From Franconibacter helveticus LMG 23732 (GTDB lineage Bacteria; Pseudomonadota; Gammaproteobacteria; Enterobacterales; Enterobacteriaceae), in the NCBI RefSeq assembly GCF_000463115.2, contig NZ_AWFX01000057.1, forward strand, positions 193,251 to 256,417: a stretch of DNA of 63,167 nucleotides. Reading direction: 5' to 3'. The notes beneath the pieces were generated by a model, which saw nothing but the letters and a program-made list of their open reading frames with translations, had not been told where the DNA came from and ran no database searches. This document shows, piece after piece, positions 46,855 through 58,552 of the stretch (position 1 is the stretch's first letter; the number at the start of each line of letters is the position of its first letter). A program made the position numbers and the translations under genes.

Positions 46855-48393
46855 TTAAAACAGCCCCAGCGGTTTATCGGAGTAACTTACCAGCAGGCAT
46901 TTGGTTTGCTGGTAGTACTCGAGCATCATTTTGTGCGTTTCGCGCCCGATGCCAGACTGCTTATAGCCGCCAAACGCGGCGTGAGCCGGGTAAGCGTGGT
47001 AGCAGTTAGTCCAGACGCGTCCCGCCTGAATGCCGCGGCCCATTTTATAAGCCAGGTTGCCGTTGCGGCTCCAGACGCCCGCCCCCAGGCCATACTGGGT
47101 GTCGTTAGCGATTTCCAGCGCCTCGTCCATGGTCCTGAACGTGGTAACCGCAAGCACCGGCCCGAAGATCTCTTCCTGGAAAACGCGCATATTGTTTTGA
47201 CCAAACAGAATGGTCGGCTCAAGGTAATAGCCCTCTTTTAGCTCGCCTTCCAGCGCCTTACGCCGCCCGCCGGTCAGCACATCCGCCCCTTCGTTTTTAC
47301 CAATATCGATATAGTTGAGAATGGTGTCGAGTTGGCCTTTAGAAACCTGCGCGCCCATTTGTGTCATGGCATCGAGCGGGTTGCCGCTGCGAATAGCTTC
47401 CACGCGGCGTATGGCGCGCTCCATAAAGCGCTCGTAGATAGATTCCTGCACCAGCGCGCGGCTCGGACAGGTGCAAACCTCCCCCTGGTTAAAGGCAAAG
47501 AGCGCGAATCCTTCCAGCGCTTTTTCAAAGAACGCATCCTCTTCATCCATCACATCGGCAAAGAAGATGTTGGGGGATTTGCCGCCAAGCTCCAGCGTCA
47601 CCGGAATAATGTTCTGGGTGGCGTACTGCATGATTTGCTGGCCCACTTCGGTAGAACCGGTAAAGGCGACTTTCGCAATGCGTTTTGAGGTAGCCAGATA
47701 TTCGCCGATTTCGCCGCCAGCGCCGTTAACCACGTTAACCACGCCGGGCGGCAGCAGGTCGCCGACGATTTCCATCAGCAGCAGTACGGAGAGCGGCGTC
47801 AGGCGGGCAGGTTTGAGCACAACGCAGTTGCCCGCCGCCAGCGCTGGCGCCATTTTCCAGCTTGCCATCAGCAGCGGAAAGTTCCACGGAATGATTTGCC
47901 CGACCACGCCGAGCGGCTCGTGGAAATGGTAGGCCACCGTTTCGTGGTCCACCTCGCTGATGCCCCCTTCCTGGGCGCGAATACAGGAAGCGAAGTAACG
48001 GAAATGGTCGATTGCCAGCGGCACGTCGGCAGCGCTGGTTTCACGGATGGGCTTGCCGTTGTCCCAGGTTTCCGCTGTCGCCAGCCGTTCGAGGTTCTGC
48101 TCCATCCGGTCGGCGATTTTCAGCAGGATCGCCGCGCGCTCCTGTACGGAGGTTTTCCCCCACTGTTCTTTCACGGCGTGGGCGGCGTCTAATGCCAGAT
48201 CGATATCTTTTTTGCCGGAGCTTGCCACTTCGCACAGTAGCTGCCCGGTAACCGGCGTCAGGTTCTGGTAATACTCGCCTTCCACAGGCGCCACCCATTC
48301 GCCGCCGATAAAGTTGTCATAGCGGGCTTTCAGGTTAAGCGGGTAGCCGTATTCGGCAGGGTGAATGCGGGTATTCGGAGGATTATTGGTCAT
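46855..48393 (-). CDS. aldB: AldB, aldehyde dehydrogenase
   Basis: A 512-residue NAD(P)-dependent aldehyde dehydrogenase, the same length as E. coli AldB, which oxidises acetaldehyde and other aldehydes in stationary phase. Motifs: [22 protein letters not shown] (Rossmann), the general base in [12 protein letters not shown] and the catalytic cysteine in [15 protein letters not shown]. The neighbours yiaY and selB match the E. coli order, with a ROK kinase inserted. Confidence 0.95.
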   Translation of the reverse strand: MTNNPPNTRIHPAEYGYPLNLKARYDNFIGGEWVAPVEGEYYQNLTPVTGQLLCEVASSGKKDIDLALDAAHAVKEQWGKTSVQERAAILLKIADRMEQNLERLATAETWDNGKPIRETSAADVPLAIDHFRYFASCIRAQEGGISEVDHETVAYHFHEPLGVVGQIIPWNFPLLMASWKMAPALAAGNCVVLKPARLTPLSVLLLMEIVGDLLPPGVVNVVNGAGGEIGEYLATSKRIAKVAFTGSTEVGQQIMQYATQNIIPVTLELGGKSPNIFFADVMDEEDAFFEKALEGFALFAFNQGEVCTCPSRALVQESIYERFMERAIRRVEAIRSGNPLDAMTQMGAQVSKGQLDTILNYIDIGKNEGADVLTGGRRKALEGELKEGYYLEPTILFGQNNMRVFQEEIFGPVLAVTTFRTMDEALEIANDTQYGLGAGVWSRNGNLAYKMGRGIQAGRVWTNCYHAYPAHAAFGGYKQSGIGRETHKMMLEYYQQTKCLLVSYSDKPLGLF

Positions 48394-48559
48394 GATTTTC
48401 TCCAGGTCAGGGTACCCTTCAAGCGTAGACAGTGACTGCTCGTTTTATAGGCAGCGCATCCCCGCTTTACGACGCGCCTCACGGATTACGTTCTTTTACG
48501 TTTTACCCGTCGATATCTGACCATACTCAAATGTAAAGAGACGGCTCACATAAGGAAAG

Positions 48560-49435
48560 ATGATGCGGCATTTCATTGGCTTTGACGTAGGCGGTTCGCA
48601 TATCAAACATGGTTTGATTACCGAAGAGGGTGAAGAGCTTAGCAGCGATGAATTTGATACCAGCTACGACGCAGAAGAGTTTAAAAACGCCTGGAAAAAA
48701 GTGGTGGAAACGTATCAAAAGGAGCAGGAGATAGCGGGCATCGGCATTAGCTTTCCCGGCTATATCAACCCCTATACCGGCGAAGTGCCTAAAGCGGGCG
48801 CGCTCGATTTTCTCGACGGCGTAAATCTGCTGGAGATGTTCGGCGAGCTGACAGACCTGCCCATCACCATTGAAAACGACGCCAACTGCGCAGCGCTGGG
48901 CGAGATGTGGCGCGGCGCAGGTAAATCGTATGAATCCTTAGTCTGCATAACCATCGGCACCGGCATCGGCGGCGGCATTATTCTGGAGCGTCAGTTATTG
49001 CGCGGCTCCCACTTTCGCGCTGGCGAATTCGGCGTAATGCCAGTCGGCGATAATGGCGAAAACATGCATGAGATCGCCTCGGCGCGCGGGTTGCTTGAAG
49101 CGAGCCGCCAGGCGCTGGCGCTGCCCGCAGATGCCCCGCTGCATGGCAAAGAGATCTTCGAACGTATGGAAAACGATGTTCACCTGCGCGAGGTGGTAGA
49201 GAAGTGGATAAGCTATTTATCACGCGGCATTTATAGCGTGGTTTCTATGTTCGACCCGGAAGTGGTGCTGATTGGCGGCGGCGTGTGCCAGCAGCAAAAG
49301 CTCTACCCTATGCTTGAGCGGGCGCTGGAAAAATACACTTTCTGGGACGCGCTGCGCGTGCCGATTCAACCGTGCGAACTGGGCAACCAGGCGGGCCGAC
49401 TCGGCGCAGTCTGGCAGGCGGTGCGTAAACAATAG
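48560..49435 (+). CDS. ROK-family sugar kinase
   Basis: A 291-residue ROK kinase. ATP-binding and sugar motifs: IGFDVGGSHIKHG, GISFPGYINPYTGEVPKAGAL, ENDANCAALGE (catalytic Asp) and TIGTGIGGGI. The usual ROK zinc motif with three cysteines after the GHM/GEF segment is missing; instead FRAGEFGVMPVGDNGENMHE is seen, which is closer to BglK-type beta-glucoside kinases. The substrate is not predictable. An ATG-ATG start is preceded by AAGGAAAG. It is divergent from aldB and convergent with yiaY, and is not in E. coli at this place. Confidence 0.87.
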   Translation: MMRHFIGFDVGGSHIKHGLITEEGEELSSDEFDTSYDAEEFKNAWKKVVETYQKEQEIAGIGISFPGYINPYTGEVPKAGALDFLDGVNLLEMFGELTDLPITIENDANCAALGEMWRGAGKSYESLVCITIGTGIGGGIILERQLLRGSHFRAGEFGVMPVGDNGENMHEIASARGLLEASRQALALPADAPLHGKEIFERMENDVHLREVVEKWISYLSRGIYSVVSMFDPEVVLIGGGVCQQQKLYPMLERALEKYTFWDALRVPIQPCELGNQAGRLGAVWQAVRKQ

Positions 49436-49452
49436 CCCCGCGCAGGCGGGGC
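49435..49452. terminator. Hairpin between ROK kinase and yiaY
   Basis: GCCCCG/CGGGGC stem with a six-base loop between the convergent stops; no T run. Confidence 0.5.
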
Positions 49453-49459
49453 CGGAATA

Positions 49460-50611
49460 TCACATGGCGGCGTGAAAAATCGCCATGATCTCTTCGTGTG
49501 TGGCCTGAATCGGGTTCGTCAGGCCGCAAGCATCTTTCAATGCGTTTGTCGCCAGAACCGGAATATCTTCCTCTTTCACATTTAGCTCACGCAAACCGGC
49601 CGGGATGCGTACCTGCCGCGCCAGCGCCTGGATGGCGTCAATGCAAAGCGCGGCGCCCTCTTTAGCGGAAAGCCCGGCCACGTCGCACCCCAGCGCCTGT
49701 GCGCAGTCACGCAAACGCGAGGCCGCCAGCGAGCTGTTAAAGCGCTGAACGTGCGGCAGCAGAATGGCGTTGCAAACGCCGTGCGGCAAATCGTAAAAAC
49801 CGCCCAGCTGGTGCGCCATGGCATGTACATAGCCCAGCGAAGCGTTATTAAAAGCCATGCCAGCCAGAAATTGCGCATAAGCCATGGCTTCGCGCGCCAG
49901 CATATTGCTGCCTTGCTCAACCGCATGCGTCAGGTTCTCGCTAATCATCGCGATTGCCTTCAGCGCGCAGGCGTCAGTGATGGGGGTGGCGGCGGTAGAA
50001 ACGTAAGCTTCAATGGCGTGCGTAAGCGCATCCATACCGGTCGCCGCTGTCAGCGAGGCGGGCATGCCGACCATTAACGCCGGATCGTTGACTGAGAGCA
50101 CCGGCGTAACGTGTTTGTCGACAATCGCCATTTTTACGTGCCGGCTTTCGTCGGTAATGATGCAAAAACGGGTCATCTCCGATGCCGTGCCTGCGGTGGT
50201 ATTAATGGCTATCATCGGCACCTGCGGTTTCGCTGAACGGTCCACGCCTTCGTAATCGCGAATATTTCCGCCGTTTGCCGCCACCAGCGCAATGCCTTTC
50301 GCGCAGTCGTGCGGCGAACCGCCGCCCAATGAAATCACGCAGTCGCAGCGGTACTGGTTCAACAACGCCAGCCCGGCTTCGACGTTCGCGGTGGTGGGGT
50401 TAGGATGCGTGCCGTCAAAAACAACGCTTTTGATATCGCGGGTCGCCAGCTTTCGCTGCACCTTTTCCACCATGCCCAGCTTGTTGAGCATAGCGTCGGT
50501 AACAATTAACGCGTTGTGCCAGCCATAGCCGCGCATGGCGTCCAGAGCGTCATCTAACCCATTTGTACCAATGATATTGACTGAGGGGATATAAAAAGTC
50601 GCGGTAGCCAT
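49460..50611 (-). CDS. yiaY: YiaY, iron-containing alcohol dehydrogenase
   Basis: A 383-residue iron-dependent alcohol dehydrogenase (family III), the same length as E. coli YiaY; its physiological substrate is unknown. NAD-binding [20 protein letters not shown] and [16 protein letters not shown] are conserved, and the iron ligands lie in [33 protein letters not shown]. It is next to selB, as in E. coli. A spacer of ~200 bp to selB contains AT-rich sequence but no gene. Confidence 0.95.
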   Translation of the reverse strand: MATATFYIPSVNIIGTNGLDDALDAMRGYGWHNALIVTDAMLNKLGMVEKVQRKLATRDIKSVVFDGTHPNPTTANVEAGLALLNQYRCDCVISLGGGSPHDCAKGIALVAANGGNIRDYEGVDRSAKPQVPMIAINTTAGTASEMTRFCIITDESRHVKMAIVDKHVTPVLSVNDPALMVGMPASLTAATGMDALTHAIEAYVSTAATPITDACALKAIAMISENLTHAVEQGSNMLAREAMAYAQFLAGMAFNNASLGYVHAMAHQLGGFYDLPHGVCNAILLPHVQRFNSSLAASRLRDCAQALGCDVAGLSAKEGAALCIDAIQALARQVRIPAGLRELNVKEEDIPVLATNALKDACGLTNPIQATHEEIMAIFHAAM

Positions 50612-50810
50612 AATGTTTTCCCTGATAGTGAAGTAATCACCCCCGAAAATAGCCCTATCACCAGCAGGGAAAAAGCAAAGAAACTGCTTTTAAGAAAAAG
50701 GAACAGAAAAAAGCAGGGCTTCAAATAAATTATAAATAAATCAATAGCCTTTCCGGTAATAACAGCCATAAAGTGTGAAAATAAACTCCTTTTATTTCCA
50801 CACCATTACG

Positions 50811-52658
50811 TTATTCCACCCGTCGGAAAAGCGCGCTGTCGCGCAGCAGATGTTCATTGCCGCGGCGGCGGGTAAAACCGATGCGGTCAAAGTATTCCAG
50901 TATCTGGATCGCCAGCTTGCGGCCAACATTGAGGCGGTCGCGGAAATCGGCGGCCACCGTGCTGCCTTTTTCCCGATCGAGATCGCGGATCATATCGGCG
51001 AAAGCCACAATCCGATCGTGACGATAATAGCGATCCCTGACGATCGCGGTGATAAACCCCTGCTGCGCCGCAAGCCGCAACAGCTGGCGCATCGCCTGCT
51101 CTTCTTCACCCGCTTCGCGCGCCATATCGCGCACCCACCAGGGCTCGTCGCCAAACAGCGGCGCTACTTTTTCCCAGACGGCTTGCTGAGCGGCGTTAAA
51201 CCCCGCTTCATGACCCGGCAGATGCAGCCACCCTTCGCGGCTGGCCAGCGCGCCTTCGCGGCGCATCTGCTCAATAAGCGCGAGCACCAGCGGCTCTGCT
51301 TCAGAGGGCAGCGCCATACGGCGCAGCCGCTCGCGTCCCGGCCCCGGCTCTTCGCTGTGGCTTTCATGGTAGCGGGCAAGCGTAGCGAGTAATTTTTCCC
51401 GCCAGCGCTGCGCCACGCCTTCGCTTAACGCGTAATCCCCCGCCTGCAATACCTTTTGCGTGGCGATGACCTCACGCAGCCCGGCGTCTGTTAGCTGTCG
51501 CGCCCAGCCGAACGACGGCAGCGAAACAGCGCCGCGCTCAAGGTGCAGCGCCAGCGCGCCGTCGTCGGTGGTGGCCTGAGCAAGCTTCGCCAGCCAGTTT
51601 AAAAATTCAGGCTGCCTTTTGCCGCGCTTCGGCGCATCCAGCGCCACCACCTGCGCGCCCGCAAGCGTAACGCGGGCGCTGATATCGCGCAGCACCAGCC
51701 GGTCGTTATCCGCAAGCCAGAGCGGGGAATCCAGCACCAGCTCCGCCAGATCGCCCTCAAGCAGCGAGACGCGCCCGGTGATATGGCTCGCGGCATGGTG
51801 TATATGCAGCGGCTGCCACTGCTGCAACGGGGCGTGGCGCTGGAGTGTGACAATAACCCGTTCCGCCGCCGCCAGCGGCTTTTGCGAAAGCAACCAGTCG
51901 CCGCGCGTAATATCCGCTTTTTCCGCATCGCCGCTAATGTTCAGCGCGATACGCTGCCCGGCGTAAGCCTGGTCAACAGGCTGGTTCTGCGCATGCAGCC
52001 CGCGCACGCGCATCGGCTTTTCCGCGCCGGTGAGCCAGAGGGTATCGCCCGTTTTAACCTCGCCGGAAAGCGCGGTGCCGGTCACCACCAGACCGGCGCC
52101 TTTCACGCTGAAAGCGCGGTCTATGGCCAGCCGGAAACGGTGCGCGGTGCGGCGTTCACGCTCCGGCAACTGGCGCAAATGCGCGCGCAACGCCTCAATG
52201 CCAGCGTCATGCGCGGCGGCGGTAACAAAAATGTCGGCTTCCCGCCAGCCAGCTTCGCGCAGCGTTGCCAGCACCTCTTCGCGCACCGCCTCAATGCGCG
52301 CTTCATCCACCCGGTCCGCTTTGGTCAGCGCTACGGTCAACGCGGGTTGTCCGGTAAGCTGCAAAATCGCCAGGTGTTCGCGGGTTTGCGCCATTACGCC
52401 GTCATCACAGGCCACCACCAGCAAGGCGTGATCGATTCCTCCCACGCCCGCCAGCATGTTAGCGAGAAACTTTTCATGCCCGGGCACGTCGATAAACCCG
52501 ATAACGCGGCCATCCGGCTGCGGCCAGTAGGCATAACCGAGATCGATAGTCATGCCGCGCTTTTTCTCTTCCGGCAGGCGGTCGGCGTTTACCCCGGTCA
52601 GCCTTTCGAGCAGCGTTGTTTTGCCATGGTCCACATGACCTGCGGTGGCGATAATCAT
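50811..52658 (-). CDS. selB: SelB, selenocysteine-specific elongation factor
   Basis: A 615-residue GTPase (E. coli SelB 614) that delivers selenocysteyl-tRNA to UGA codons via the SECIS hairpin. N-terminal G-domain: [22 protein letters not shown] (G1), [29 protein letters not shown] (G3) and LTKAD. Domains 2-3 follow (~170-370), and the C-terminal winged-helix repeats (~375-615) bind SECIS RNA. The start overlaps the selA stop by four bases (ATGA), so selAB is one unit. No Sec-encoding gene is in the window. Confidence 0.96.
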   Translation of the reverse strand: MIIATAGHVDHGKTTLLERLTGVNADRLPEEKKRGMTIDLGYAYWPQPDGRVIGFIDVPGHEKFLANMLAGVGGIDHALLVVACDDGVMAQTREHLAILQLTGQPALTVALTKADRVDEARIEAVREEVLATLREAGWREADIFVTAAAHDAGIEALRAHLRQLPERERRTAHRFRLAIDRAFSVKGAGLVVTGTALSGEVKTGDTLWLTGAEKPMRVRGLHAQNQPVDQAYAGQRIALNISGDAEKADITRGDWLLSQKPLAAAERVIVTLQRHAPLQQWQPLHIHHAASHITGRVSLLEGDLAELVLDSPLWLADNDRLVLRDISARVTLAGAQVVALDAPKRGKRQPEFLNWLAKLAQATTDDGALALHLERGAVSLPSFGWARQLTDAGLREVIATQKVLQAGDYALSEGVAQRWREKLLATLARYHESHSEEPGPGRERLRRMALPSEAEPLVLALIEQMRREGALASREGWLHLPGHEAGFNAAQQAVWEKVAPLFGDEPWWVRDMAREAGEEEQAMRQLLRLAAQQGFITAIVRDRYYRHDRIVAFADMIRDLDREKGSTVAADFRDRLNVGRKLAIQILEYFDRIGFTRRRGNEHLLRDSALFRRVE

Positions 52659-54046
52659 TGCAACAACATCTCCATCAGTCCCGCCTCGTCTTCAAGGCAG
52701 CGTAAATCAAGCCATAAGCGGCCGTCGTAAATGCGGCCAATCACCGGTTTTTGCAGCCGCCGCCAGCGCTCCGCCAGCGCATTAAGGCGGCTGCCGCGCC
52801 CATCGACCGGCGTAAAGGTCAGCGCCGCGCCCGGCAGACGATCCACCGGCAGCGAGCCGCTGCCGATTTGCGACAGGCAAGGCATAACCTGCACCGTGAA
52901 TTCCGCCGCGTAGCGCGTTTGCAAAGCAGGCAGCAGCCGCAGCGCCTGTTCTTCAATAGCCCCGGCGCTGCGGGTCAGCAGGCGCAGCGTAGGCAGCTTC
53001 TGCGCCAGCGTTTCCGGCTGAAGATAAAGGCGAAGCGTCGCCTCAAGGGCCGCCAGCGTCATCTTATCGGCGCGCAGCGCACGCTTGAGCGGATGCGCCT
53101 GCAAGCGCTCGATAAGCGCTTTTTTGCCGACAATAATTCCCGCCTGCGGCCCGCCAGTCAGCTTGTCGCCGGAAAAACTCACCAGGCTTACGCCTGCCTG
53201 AATTAGGTCGCTTACCACCGGCTCCTTCGGCAGGCCGTACTGGCTTAAGTCGATAAGCGAACCGCTGCCGAGATCGGCGATGACCGGCATGCCCAGCGCT
53301 TCGCCGAGGCTCGCAAGCTCGCTCTCTTCCACCGCTTTGGTGAAGCCTTCGATGTGGTAATTACTGGTATGCACCTTCATCAACAGCGCAGTGTCTTCGC
53401 CTACGGCCTGATGATAATCTTTCAGGTGGGTGCGGTTAGTGGTTCCCACTTCTACAAGCCTGCATCCCGCCTGGCGCATGACATCGGGAATGCGGAATGC
53501 GCCGCCTATTTCCACCAGCTCGCCGCGCGAAACAACCACCTCCTGGCCTGCCGCCGTAGCCGCCAGCATCAGCAATACTGCCGCCGCGTTGTTATTGACG
53601 ATGCAGGCGTCTTCCGCGCCGGTAAGCTGACAAAGCAGATCAGCCAGCGCCCGGTCACGGTGACCGCGCCCGGCGCCGTCGAGATCGTATTCCAGCGTGA
53701 CGGGAGAGCGCATCGCCTGGGCGACGGCGTCAACCGCTTCCTGCGCCTGTAAAGCGCGGCCAAGATTGGTATGCAGCACCGTGCCGGAAAGGTTATAGAC
53801 CGGGCGTAAAGCGCTCTGCGCGCGGCTCCCGAGGCGAGAAATCGTCTCTTTCGCCCAGTCGACGCACCAGCCGGGCAGTGCCTGCTGTTCACGGATTGCC
53901 TGGCGCGCTTCATCCTGCAAGGCGCGCAGCATATCGACAACCTGGCGATGGCCGTAACGTTCAAGCGCGGGTTGAAACGCCGCATCGCGCAGCAGTCGGT
54001 CAGTGGCGGGAAGCTGGCTGTAAAGTGAAGGGGTATCGCTTGTCAT
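52655..54046 (-). CDS. selA: SelA, L-seryl-tRNA(Sec) selenium transferase
   Basis: A 463-residue PLP enzyme, the same length as E. coli SelA, converting seryl-tRNA(Sec) to selenocysteyl-tRNA with selenophosphate. It has the N-terminal tRNA-binding part (~1-75), [30 protein letters not shown] and the PLP lysine in [21 protein letters not shown] (about residue 295). It is upstream of and overlaps selB. A ~125-bp gap separates it from yibF. Confidence 0.97.
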   Translation of the reverse strand: MTSDTPSLYSQLPATDRLLRDAAFQPALERYGHRQVVDMLRALQDEARQAIREQQALPGWCVDWAKETISRLGSRAQSALRPVYNLSGTVLHTNLGRALQAQEAVDAVAQAMRSPVTLEYDLDGAGRGHRDRALADLLCQLTGAEDACIVNNNAAAVLLMLAATAAGQEVVVSRGELVEIGGAFRIPDVMRQAGCRLVEVGTTNRTHLKDYHQAVGEDTALLMKVHTSNYHIEGFTKAVEESELASLGEALGMPVIADLGSGSLIDLSQYGLPKEPVVSDLIQAGVSLVSFSGDKLTGGPQAGIIVGKKALIERLQAHPLKRALRADKMTLAALEATLRLYLQPETLAQKLPTLRLLTRSAGAIEEQALRLLPALQTRYAAEFTVQVMPCLSQIGSGSLPVDRLPGAALTFTPVDGRGSRLNALAERWRRLQKPVIGRIYDGRLWLDLRCLEDEAGLMEMLLQ

Positions 54047-54170
54047 GGAAAGTAAGGGTTGGCTGAATTTAGCGCTAATCTACCACCAAATAGCGGGAGA
54101 TTCAGGTGCCGCGGCGCTTAAAACTAAACCCGGCGTGTTGACGCCGGGAGGGGAAAGCGCGTGACAGCTC

Positions 54171-54779
54171 TCAGGTTTTAGGCGGTTCAGTACGGGCGAA
54201 GCTTTCGCGCTGAAATAAGGTTTCTACCAGTTTCACCAGATGCGGGCGGTTGACGCACCAGCCAGGCGATACGCGACGAAAGTTAAGATAGCCAATGGCG
54301 CACGCCACGGCGATGGTCGCGATAGTCAGCTTCTCCGCCTTCAGCGTGCCGTCGGCGGCATACTGCTCCAGCGCATCCAGCGCGCGGCTGATTTTTTCCC
54401 GCTGGCGCAGCAGCTCTGTCTCTGATTGCTGCGCCGCCGGACGCTGCAATTCGCGCACGTGCACCAGCCCGGCGTCCATAATGCCGTCCGCCAGCGCTTC
54501 CAGCTGGCGCACTTTTAAGGCCTCGAGCGGGTCGTCCGGCAACAGCGCGGGAGCGACGCTAAGCTGTTCCAGATACTGGGCGATGATCGGCGAATCAAAC
54601 CATTGCTCGCCGTTGTCGGTCACCAGCGCAGGCACTTTGCCTAAGGGGTTATATTGCGCCACGCCGCTTTGCTCAGCATAAGGCGATTCATTGACGAATT
54701 CGAAAGTAATGCCTTTCTCCAGCAGAATGACCGAAATTTTGCGGACAAACGGGCTGGTATAACTGCCGATAAGCTTCAT
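54171..54779 (-). CDS. yibF: YibF, glutathione S-transferase-like protein
   Basis: A 202-residue glutathione S-transferase homologue, the same length as E. coli YibF. The N-terminal thioredoxin-like domain ([44 protein letters not shown]) is followed by an all-helical domain (~90-200). The substrate is unknown. The position next to selA matches E. coli. Confidence 0.93.
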   Translation of the reverse strand: MKLIGSYTSPFVRKISVILLEKGITFEFVNESPYAEQSGVAQYNPLGKVPALVTDNGEQWFDSPIIAQYLEQLSVAPALLPDDPLEALKVRQLEALADGIMDAGLVHVRELQRPAAQQSETELLRQREKISRALDALEQYAADGTLKAEKLTIATIAVACAIGYLNFRRVSPGWCVNRPHLVKLVETLFQRESFARTEPPKT

Positions 54780-54950
54780 GGCCTGCTCCTTTATGCGTTA
54801 ACGCCAACAGTGGCTAAGTATGGCTCAGGTTACGTTAAAAGCAGGCGGGACGTCACAGGCTATAATCGCTGTAATTAAGTTACAGCGTTGAGATACGCAG
54901 CCGGACACTTTGCGATCGATCACAGACGGCGAAAAGAAGGAAAAATCGCA

Positions 54951-54966
54951 TGTGACCAAGATCACA
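54951..54966 (+). promoter_or_regulatory. CRP site 1 upstream of mtlA
   Basis: TGTGACCAAGATCACA, a perfect TGTGA-N6-TCACA. The rest of the 489-bp region 54780-55268 holds three more CRP sites and no gene. Confidence 0.85.
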
Positions 54967-54994
54967 AAATAAAAACAAATACATCACACAAAAA

Positions 54995-55010
54995 GGTGAT
55001 TAAGTTCACA
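54995..55010 (+). promoter_or_regulatory. CRP site 2 upstream of mtlA
   Basis: GGTGA-N6-TCACA, one mismatch from the consensus. Confidence 0.65.
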
Positions 55011-55067
55011 TATTCTTAGGTTTTATGTTCATAAATTCGGCATCGTTCTTTTTTTACACATTAATTT

Positions 55068-55083
55068 TGTGACTGACATCACT
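55068..55083 (+). promoter_or_regulatory. CRP site 3 upstream of mtlA
   Basis: TGTGACTGACATCACT, one mismatch from the consensus. Confidence 0.7.
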
Positions 55084-55111
55084 AGTTAGCCCCCTGCTCA
55101 CCCCAACTTCA

Positions 55112-55127
55112 TGTGATGTAGATCACA
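55112..55127 (+). promoter_or_regulatory. CRP site 4 upstream of mtlA
   Basis: TGTGATGTAGATCACA, a perfect site ~142 bp before the mtlA start. Confidence 0.85.
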
Positions 55128-55268
55128 CTCCATTCCACCATCTGGACAGTTCCCTCTTTCGGTGCCAGATTCGCGTCATCCAGAGCATTCGGCCGGCTAC
55201 CTCTGCCGCCACGTTAACAATAAACCTCGGGCAGCTGGCCTGCGCGTAACCATAAGAAGGGGTGTTTT

Positions 55269-57197
55269 ATGTCATCCGATATCAAGATCAGAGTGCAAAG
55301 CTTTGGTCGCTTTCTCAGCAATATGGTAATGCCCAATATCGGCGCGTTTATCGCATGGGGTATTATCACCGCTTTATTTATTCCGACAGGATGGTGGCCG
55401 AACGAGACGCTGGCGAAGCTGGTCGGCCCGATGATTACTTATCTGCTGCCGCTGCTTATCGGTTATACCGGCGGGCGTCTGGTTGGCGGCGATCGCGGCG
55501 GCGTTGTCGGCGCAATTACGACGATGGGCGTGATTGTGGGCGCGGATATGCCGATGTTCCTTGGCGCGATGATTGCCGGTCCGCTGGGCGGCTGGGCGAT
55601 TAAACGTTTTGACGTCTGGGTTGATGGCAAGATCAAGTCCGGCTTCGAAATGCTGGTGAACAACTTCTCTGCCGGCATCATCGGCATGCTCCTGGCGATT
55701 CTGGCGTTCCTCGGCATCGGCCCGGCGGTTGAAGTGCTCTCCAAAGCGCTGGCTGCGGGCGTGAACTTCATGGTGGTTCACGACATGTTGCCGCTGGCGT
55801 CTATCTTTGTTGAACCGGCGAAGATCCTGTTCCTCAATAACGCCATCAACCACGGTATTTTCTCGCCGCTGGGCATTCAGCAGTCCCATGAGCTTGGCAA
55901 GTCTATCTTCTTCCTGATTGAAGCTAACCCGGGTCCGGGCATGGGCGTGCTGCTGGCGTATATTTTCTTTGGTCGCGGCAGCGCTAAACAGTCTGCGGGC
56001 GGCGCGGCTATCATCCACTTCCTGGGCGGTATCCACGAAATTTACTTCCCTTACGTGCTGATGAACCCGCGTCTGCTGATTGCCGTTATTCTCGGCGGCA
56101 TGACCGGCGTGTTTACCCTGAGCGTGCTGAACGGCGGCCTGGTTTCTCCGGCTTCTCCGGGTTCTATCCTGGCGGTGCTGGCGATGACCCCGAAAGGCGC
56201 TTACTTCGCGAACCTGGCGGCTATCGTCGCGGCCATGGCGGTTTCCTTTGTTATCTCCGCTATCCTGCTGAAAACCAGCAAAGTGAAAGAGGAAGACGAT
56301 CTGGAAGCAGCGACCCGTCGTATGCAGGATATGAAAGCGCAGTCTAAAGGCGCAGCGACCGCCACGCCGCTGTCAGCTGGCGAAGTGACTAATGACCTGA
56401 GCCACGTGCGCAAAATCATCGTCGCCTGCGACGCCGGTATGGGTTCCAGCGCAATGGGTGCGGGCGTACTGCGTAAGAAAGTGCAGGATGCGGGCCTGAG
56501 TAATATTTCGGTCACCAACAGCGCGATTAACAGCCTGCCTTCCGATGTGGACGTGGTGATCACCCACCGCGATCTGACTGAGCGCGCTATGCGCCAGGCG
56601 CCGCAGGCGCAGCACATTTCGCTGACTAACTTCCTCGACAGCGGCCTGTACGCCAGCCTGACCGAGCGCCTGGTCGCCGCGCAGCGCCATACCGAGCATG
56701 AAGAGAAAGTACGTACCAGCTTGCAGGACAGCTTTGACGATAACAGCAACAACCTGTTCAAACTGGGCGCGGAAAACATCTTCCTTGGCCGTACCGCCGC
56801 CACAAAAGAAGAGGCTATCCGCTTCGCGGGCGAGCAACTGGTGAAAGGCGGCTATGTGCAGCCGGAATATGTAGAAGCGATGCTGGAGCGCGAAAAGCTG
56901 ACCCCGACTTACCTGGGCGAATCTATCGCGGTTCCGCACGGCACGGTGGAAGCGAAAGACCGCGTACTGAAAACCGGCGTTGTCTTCTGCCAGTACCCGG
57001 AAGGCGTGCGTTTCGGCGATGAAGACGATGAAATCGCCCGTCTGGTTATCGGTATCGCAGCGCGCAACAATGAACATATCCAGGTTATCACCAGCCTGAC
57101 TAACGCGCTGGATGATGAAACCGTGATTGAACGTCTGGCGCACACCACCAGCGTTCAGGAAGTCCTTGACCTGTTGGGCGGGAAAAAAGCGGCCTGA
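55269..57197 (+). CDS. mtlA: MtlA, mannitol-specific PTS enzyme IICBA
   Basis: A 642-residue permease (E. coli MtlA 637). IIC membrane domain 1-~340 ([38 protein letters not shown]). IIB (~375-470) has the phosphocysteine in [24 protein letters not shown] (~500-640) has the phosphohistidine in [17 protein letters not shown]. It imports mannitol as mannitol-1-phosphate. Multiple CRP sites upstream fit catabolite control. Confidence 0.98.
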   Translation: MSSDIKIRVQSFGRFLSNMVMPNIGAFIAWGIITALFIPTGWWPNETLAKLVGPMITYLLPLLIGYTGGRLVGGDRGGVVGAITTMGVIVGADMPMFLGAMIAGPLGGWAIKRFDVWVDGKIKSGFEMLVNNFSAGIIGMLLAILAFLGIGPAVEVLSKALAAGVNFMVVHDMLPLASIFVEPAKILFLNNAINHGIFSPLGIQQSHELGKSIFFLIEANPGPGMGVLLAYIFFGRGSAKQSAGGAAIIHFLGGIHEIYFPYVLMNPRLLIAVILGGMTGVFTLSVLNGGLVSPASPGSILAVLAMTPKGAYFANLAAIVAAMAVSFVISAILLKTSKVKEEDDLEAATRRMQDMKAQSKGAATATPLSAGEVTNDLSHVRKIIVACDAGMGSSAMGAGVLRKKVQDAGLSNISVTNSAINSLPSDVDVVITHRDLTERAMRQAPQAQHISLTNFLDSGLYASLTERLVAAQRHTEHEEKVRTSLQDSFDDNSNNLFKLGAENIFLGRTAATKEEAIRFAGEQLVKGGYVQPEYVEAMLEREKLTPTYLGESIAVPHGTVEAKDRVLKTGVVFCQYPEGVRFGDEDDEIARLVIGIAARNNEHIQVITSLTNALDDETVIERLAHTTSVQEVLDLLGGKKAA

Positions 57198-57259
57198 TGA
57201 TTTTGGGAGAGGCTTTCCTCTCCCGTTTTAAGTTGAAGGTTTTGCCTGCACCAGGGCAA

Positions 57260-57298
57260 CCCTTCCCTCTCCCCCTCGGGAGAGGGCCAGGGAAAGGG
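57260..57298 (+). repeat. Nested dyad repeat between mtlA and mtlD
   Basis: CCCTCTCC and GGAGAGGG (57265-57286) form the core stem; CCCTTCCCT and AGGGAAAGGG give outer arms. It resembles the GC-rich intergenic hairpin repeats (CCCTCTCC...GGAGAGGG) common in this family of bacteria. It lies in the 167-bp mtlA-mtlD gap and probably affects transcript stability. Confidence 0.7.
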
Positions 57299-57364
57299 AG
57301 TTCTGCAACACCTCTTTCCCCAGCCCTCTCGGGCGAACGACTCAAGTTTAAGAAGGTTCAGACA

Positions 57365-58513
57365 ATGAAAGCATTACATTTTGGCGCAGGTAATATCGGA
57401 CGTGGCTTTATCGGCAAACTGTTGGCGGACGCAGGCATTGAGCTGACTTTCGCCGATGTTAACCAGGCTGTGCTCGACGCATTGAACGAACGTCATAGCT
57501 ACCAGGTTCATGTCGTAGGCGAGCAGGAACAAGTCGATACCGTAACGGGCGTAAACGCGGTCAGTAGCGTAGGCGACGAGGTTGTCGGGCTTATCGCGCA
57601 GGTCGATCTGGTTACTACTGCTGTCGGCCCGGTTGTGCTGGAGCGTATCGCCCCGACTATCGCCAAAGGGCTGGCAAAGCGCAAAGCGCAGGGCAACGAC
57701 AAGCCGCTGAACATTATCGCCTGCGAAAACATGGTGCGCGGCACCACGCAGTTAAAAGATCATGTGCTGAAAGCGCTGGCGCAGGAAGATATCGCCTGGG
57801 TGGAAGAACACGTGGGCTTCGTTGACTCAGCAGTAGACCGCATTGTGCCGCCTGCGGCTTCCGCCACCAACGATCCGCTGGAAGTGACCGTTGAGACATT
57901 CAGCGAGTGGATCGTCGATAAAACGCAGTTTAAAGGCGAGCTGCCGACCATCGCGGGCATGGAGCCGACCGATAACCTGATGGCTTTCGTCGAGCGTAAA
58001 CTCTTCACGCTGAACACCGGGCATGCTATAACCGCCTACCTCGGAAAACTGGCCGGTCATCAGACCATTCGCGACGCTATCCTGGATGAGAAAATCCGGC
58101 TGGTGGTCAGGGGCGCGATGGAAGAAAGCGGCGCGGTGCTGATTAAGCGCTACGGCTTTGACGATGCGAAGCACGCCGCCTACATCGAGAAAATCCTTGG
58201 CCGCTTTGAAAACCCGTATCTGAAAGATGATGTGGAGCGTGTGGGTCGTCAGCCGCTGCGTAAGCTGAATGCGGGCGATCGCTTAATCAAACCGCTGCTC
58301 GGCACGCTGGAATATACGCTGCCAAACCATAACCTGGTGAAAGGCATTGCCGCCGCGATGCATTATCGCAGCGAGCAGGATCCGCAGGCGCAGGAGCTGG
58401 CGGAGCTTATCGAAAAGCAGGGCGCGAAAGAGACGCTGGTGCAGATTTCCGGCCTCGACGCAGGCAGCGACGTGGTTGCTGAAATCATTCAGGAATACAA
58501 CGCGAAAGCGTAA
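57365..58513 (+). CDS. mtlD: MtlD, mannitol-1-phosphate 5-dehydrogenase
   Basis: A 382-residue NAD-dependent dehydrogenase, the same length as E. coli MtlD, converting mannitol-1-phosphate to fructose-6-phosphate. The Rossmann start [22 protein letters not shown] is clear; further family segments include [13 protein letters not shown] and [21 protein letters not shown]. The upstream in-frame start at 57197 runs through the intergenic repeat and is rejected. Confidence 0.98.
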   Translation: MKALHFGAGNIGRGFIGKLLADAGIELTFADVNQAVLDALNERHSYQVHVVGEQEQVDTVTGVNAVSSVGDEVVGLIAQVDLVTTAVGPVVLERIAPTIAKGLAKRKAQGNDKPLNIIACENMVRGTTQLKDHVLKALAQEDIAWVEEHVGFVDSAVDRIVPPAASATNDPLEVTVETFSEWIVDKTQFKGELPTIAGMEPTDNLMAFVERKLFTLNTGHAITAYLGKLAGHQTIRDAILDEKIRLVVRGAMEESGAVLIKRYGFDDAKHAAYIEKILGRFENPYLKDDVERVGRQPLRKLNAGDRLIKPLLGTLEYTLPNHNLVKGIAAAMHYRSEQDPQAQELAELIEKQGAKETLVQISGLDAGSDVVAEIIQEYNAKA

Positions 58514-58519
58514 TGAGTA

Positions 58520-58549
58520 CCGGGCGCGGCTGAGTCTGCGCCCGGCGTT
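58520..58549 (+). terminator. Hairpin between mtlD and mtlR
   Basis: CCGGGCGC/GCGCCCGG with a ten-base loop, followed by CGTTTT. It looks like an intrinsic terminator placed just before mtlR, so mtlR may be expressed only by read-through. Confidence 0.75.
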
Positions 58550-58552
58550 TTA

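Noticed and set aside
50811-54046. Selenoprotein gene near selAB
   Set aside because: No in-frame TGA with a SECIS-like hairpin was seen in neighbouring genes; yiaY reads through without TGA.
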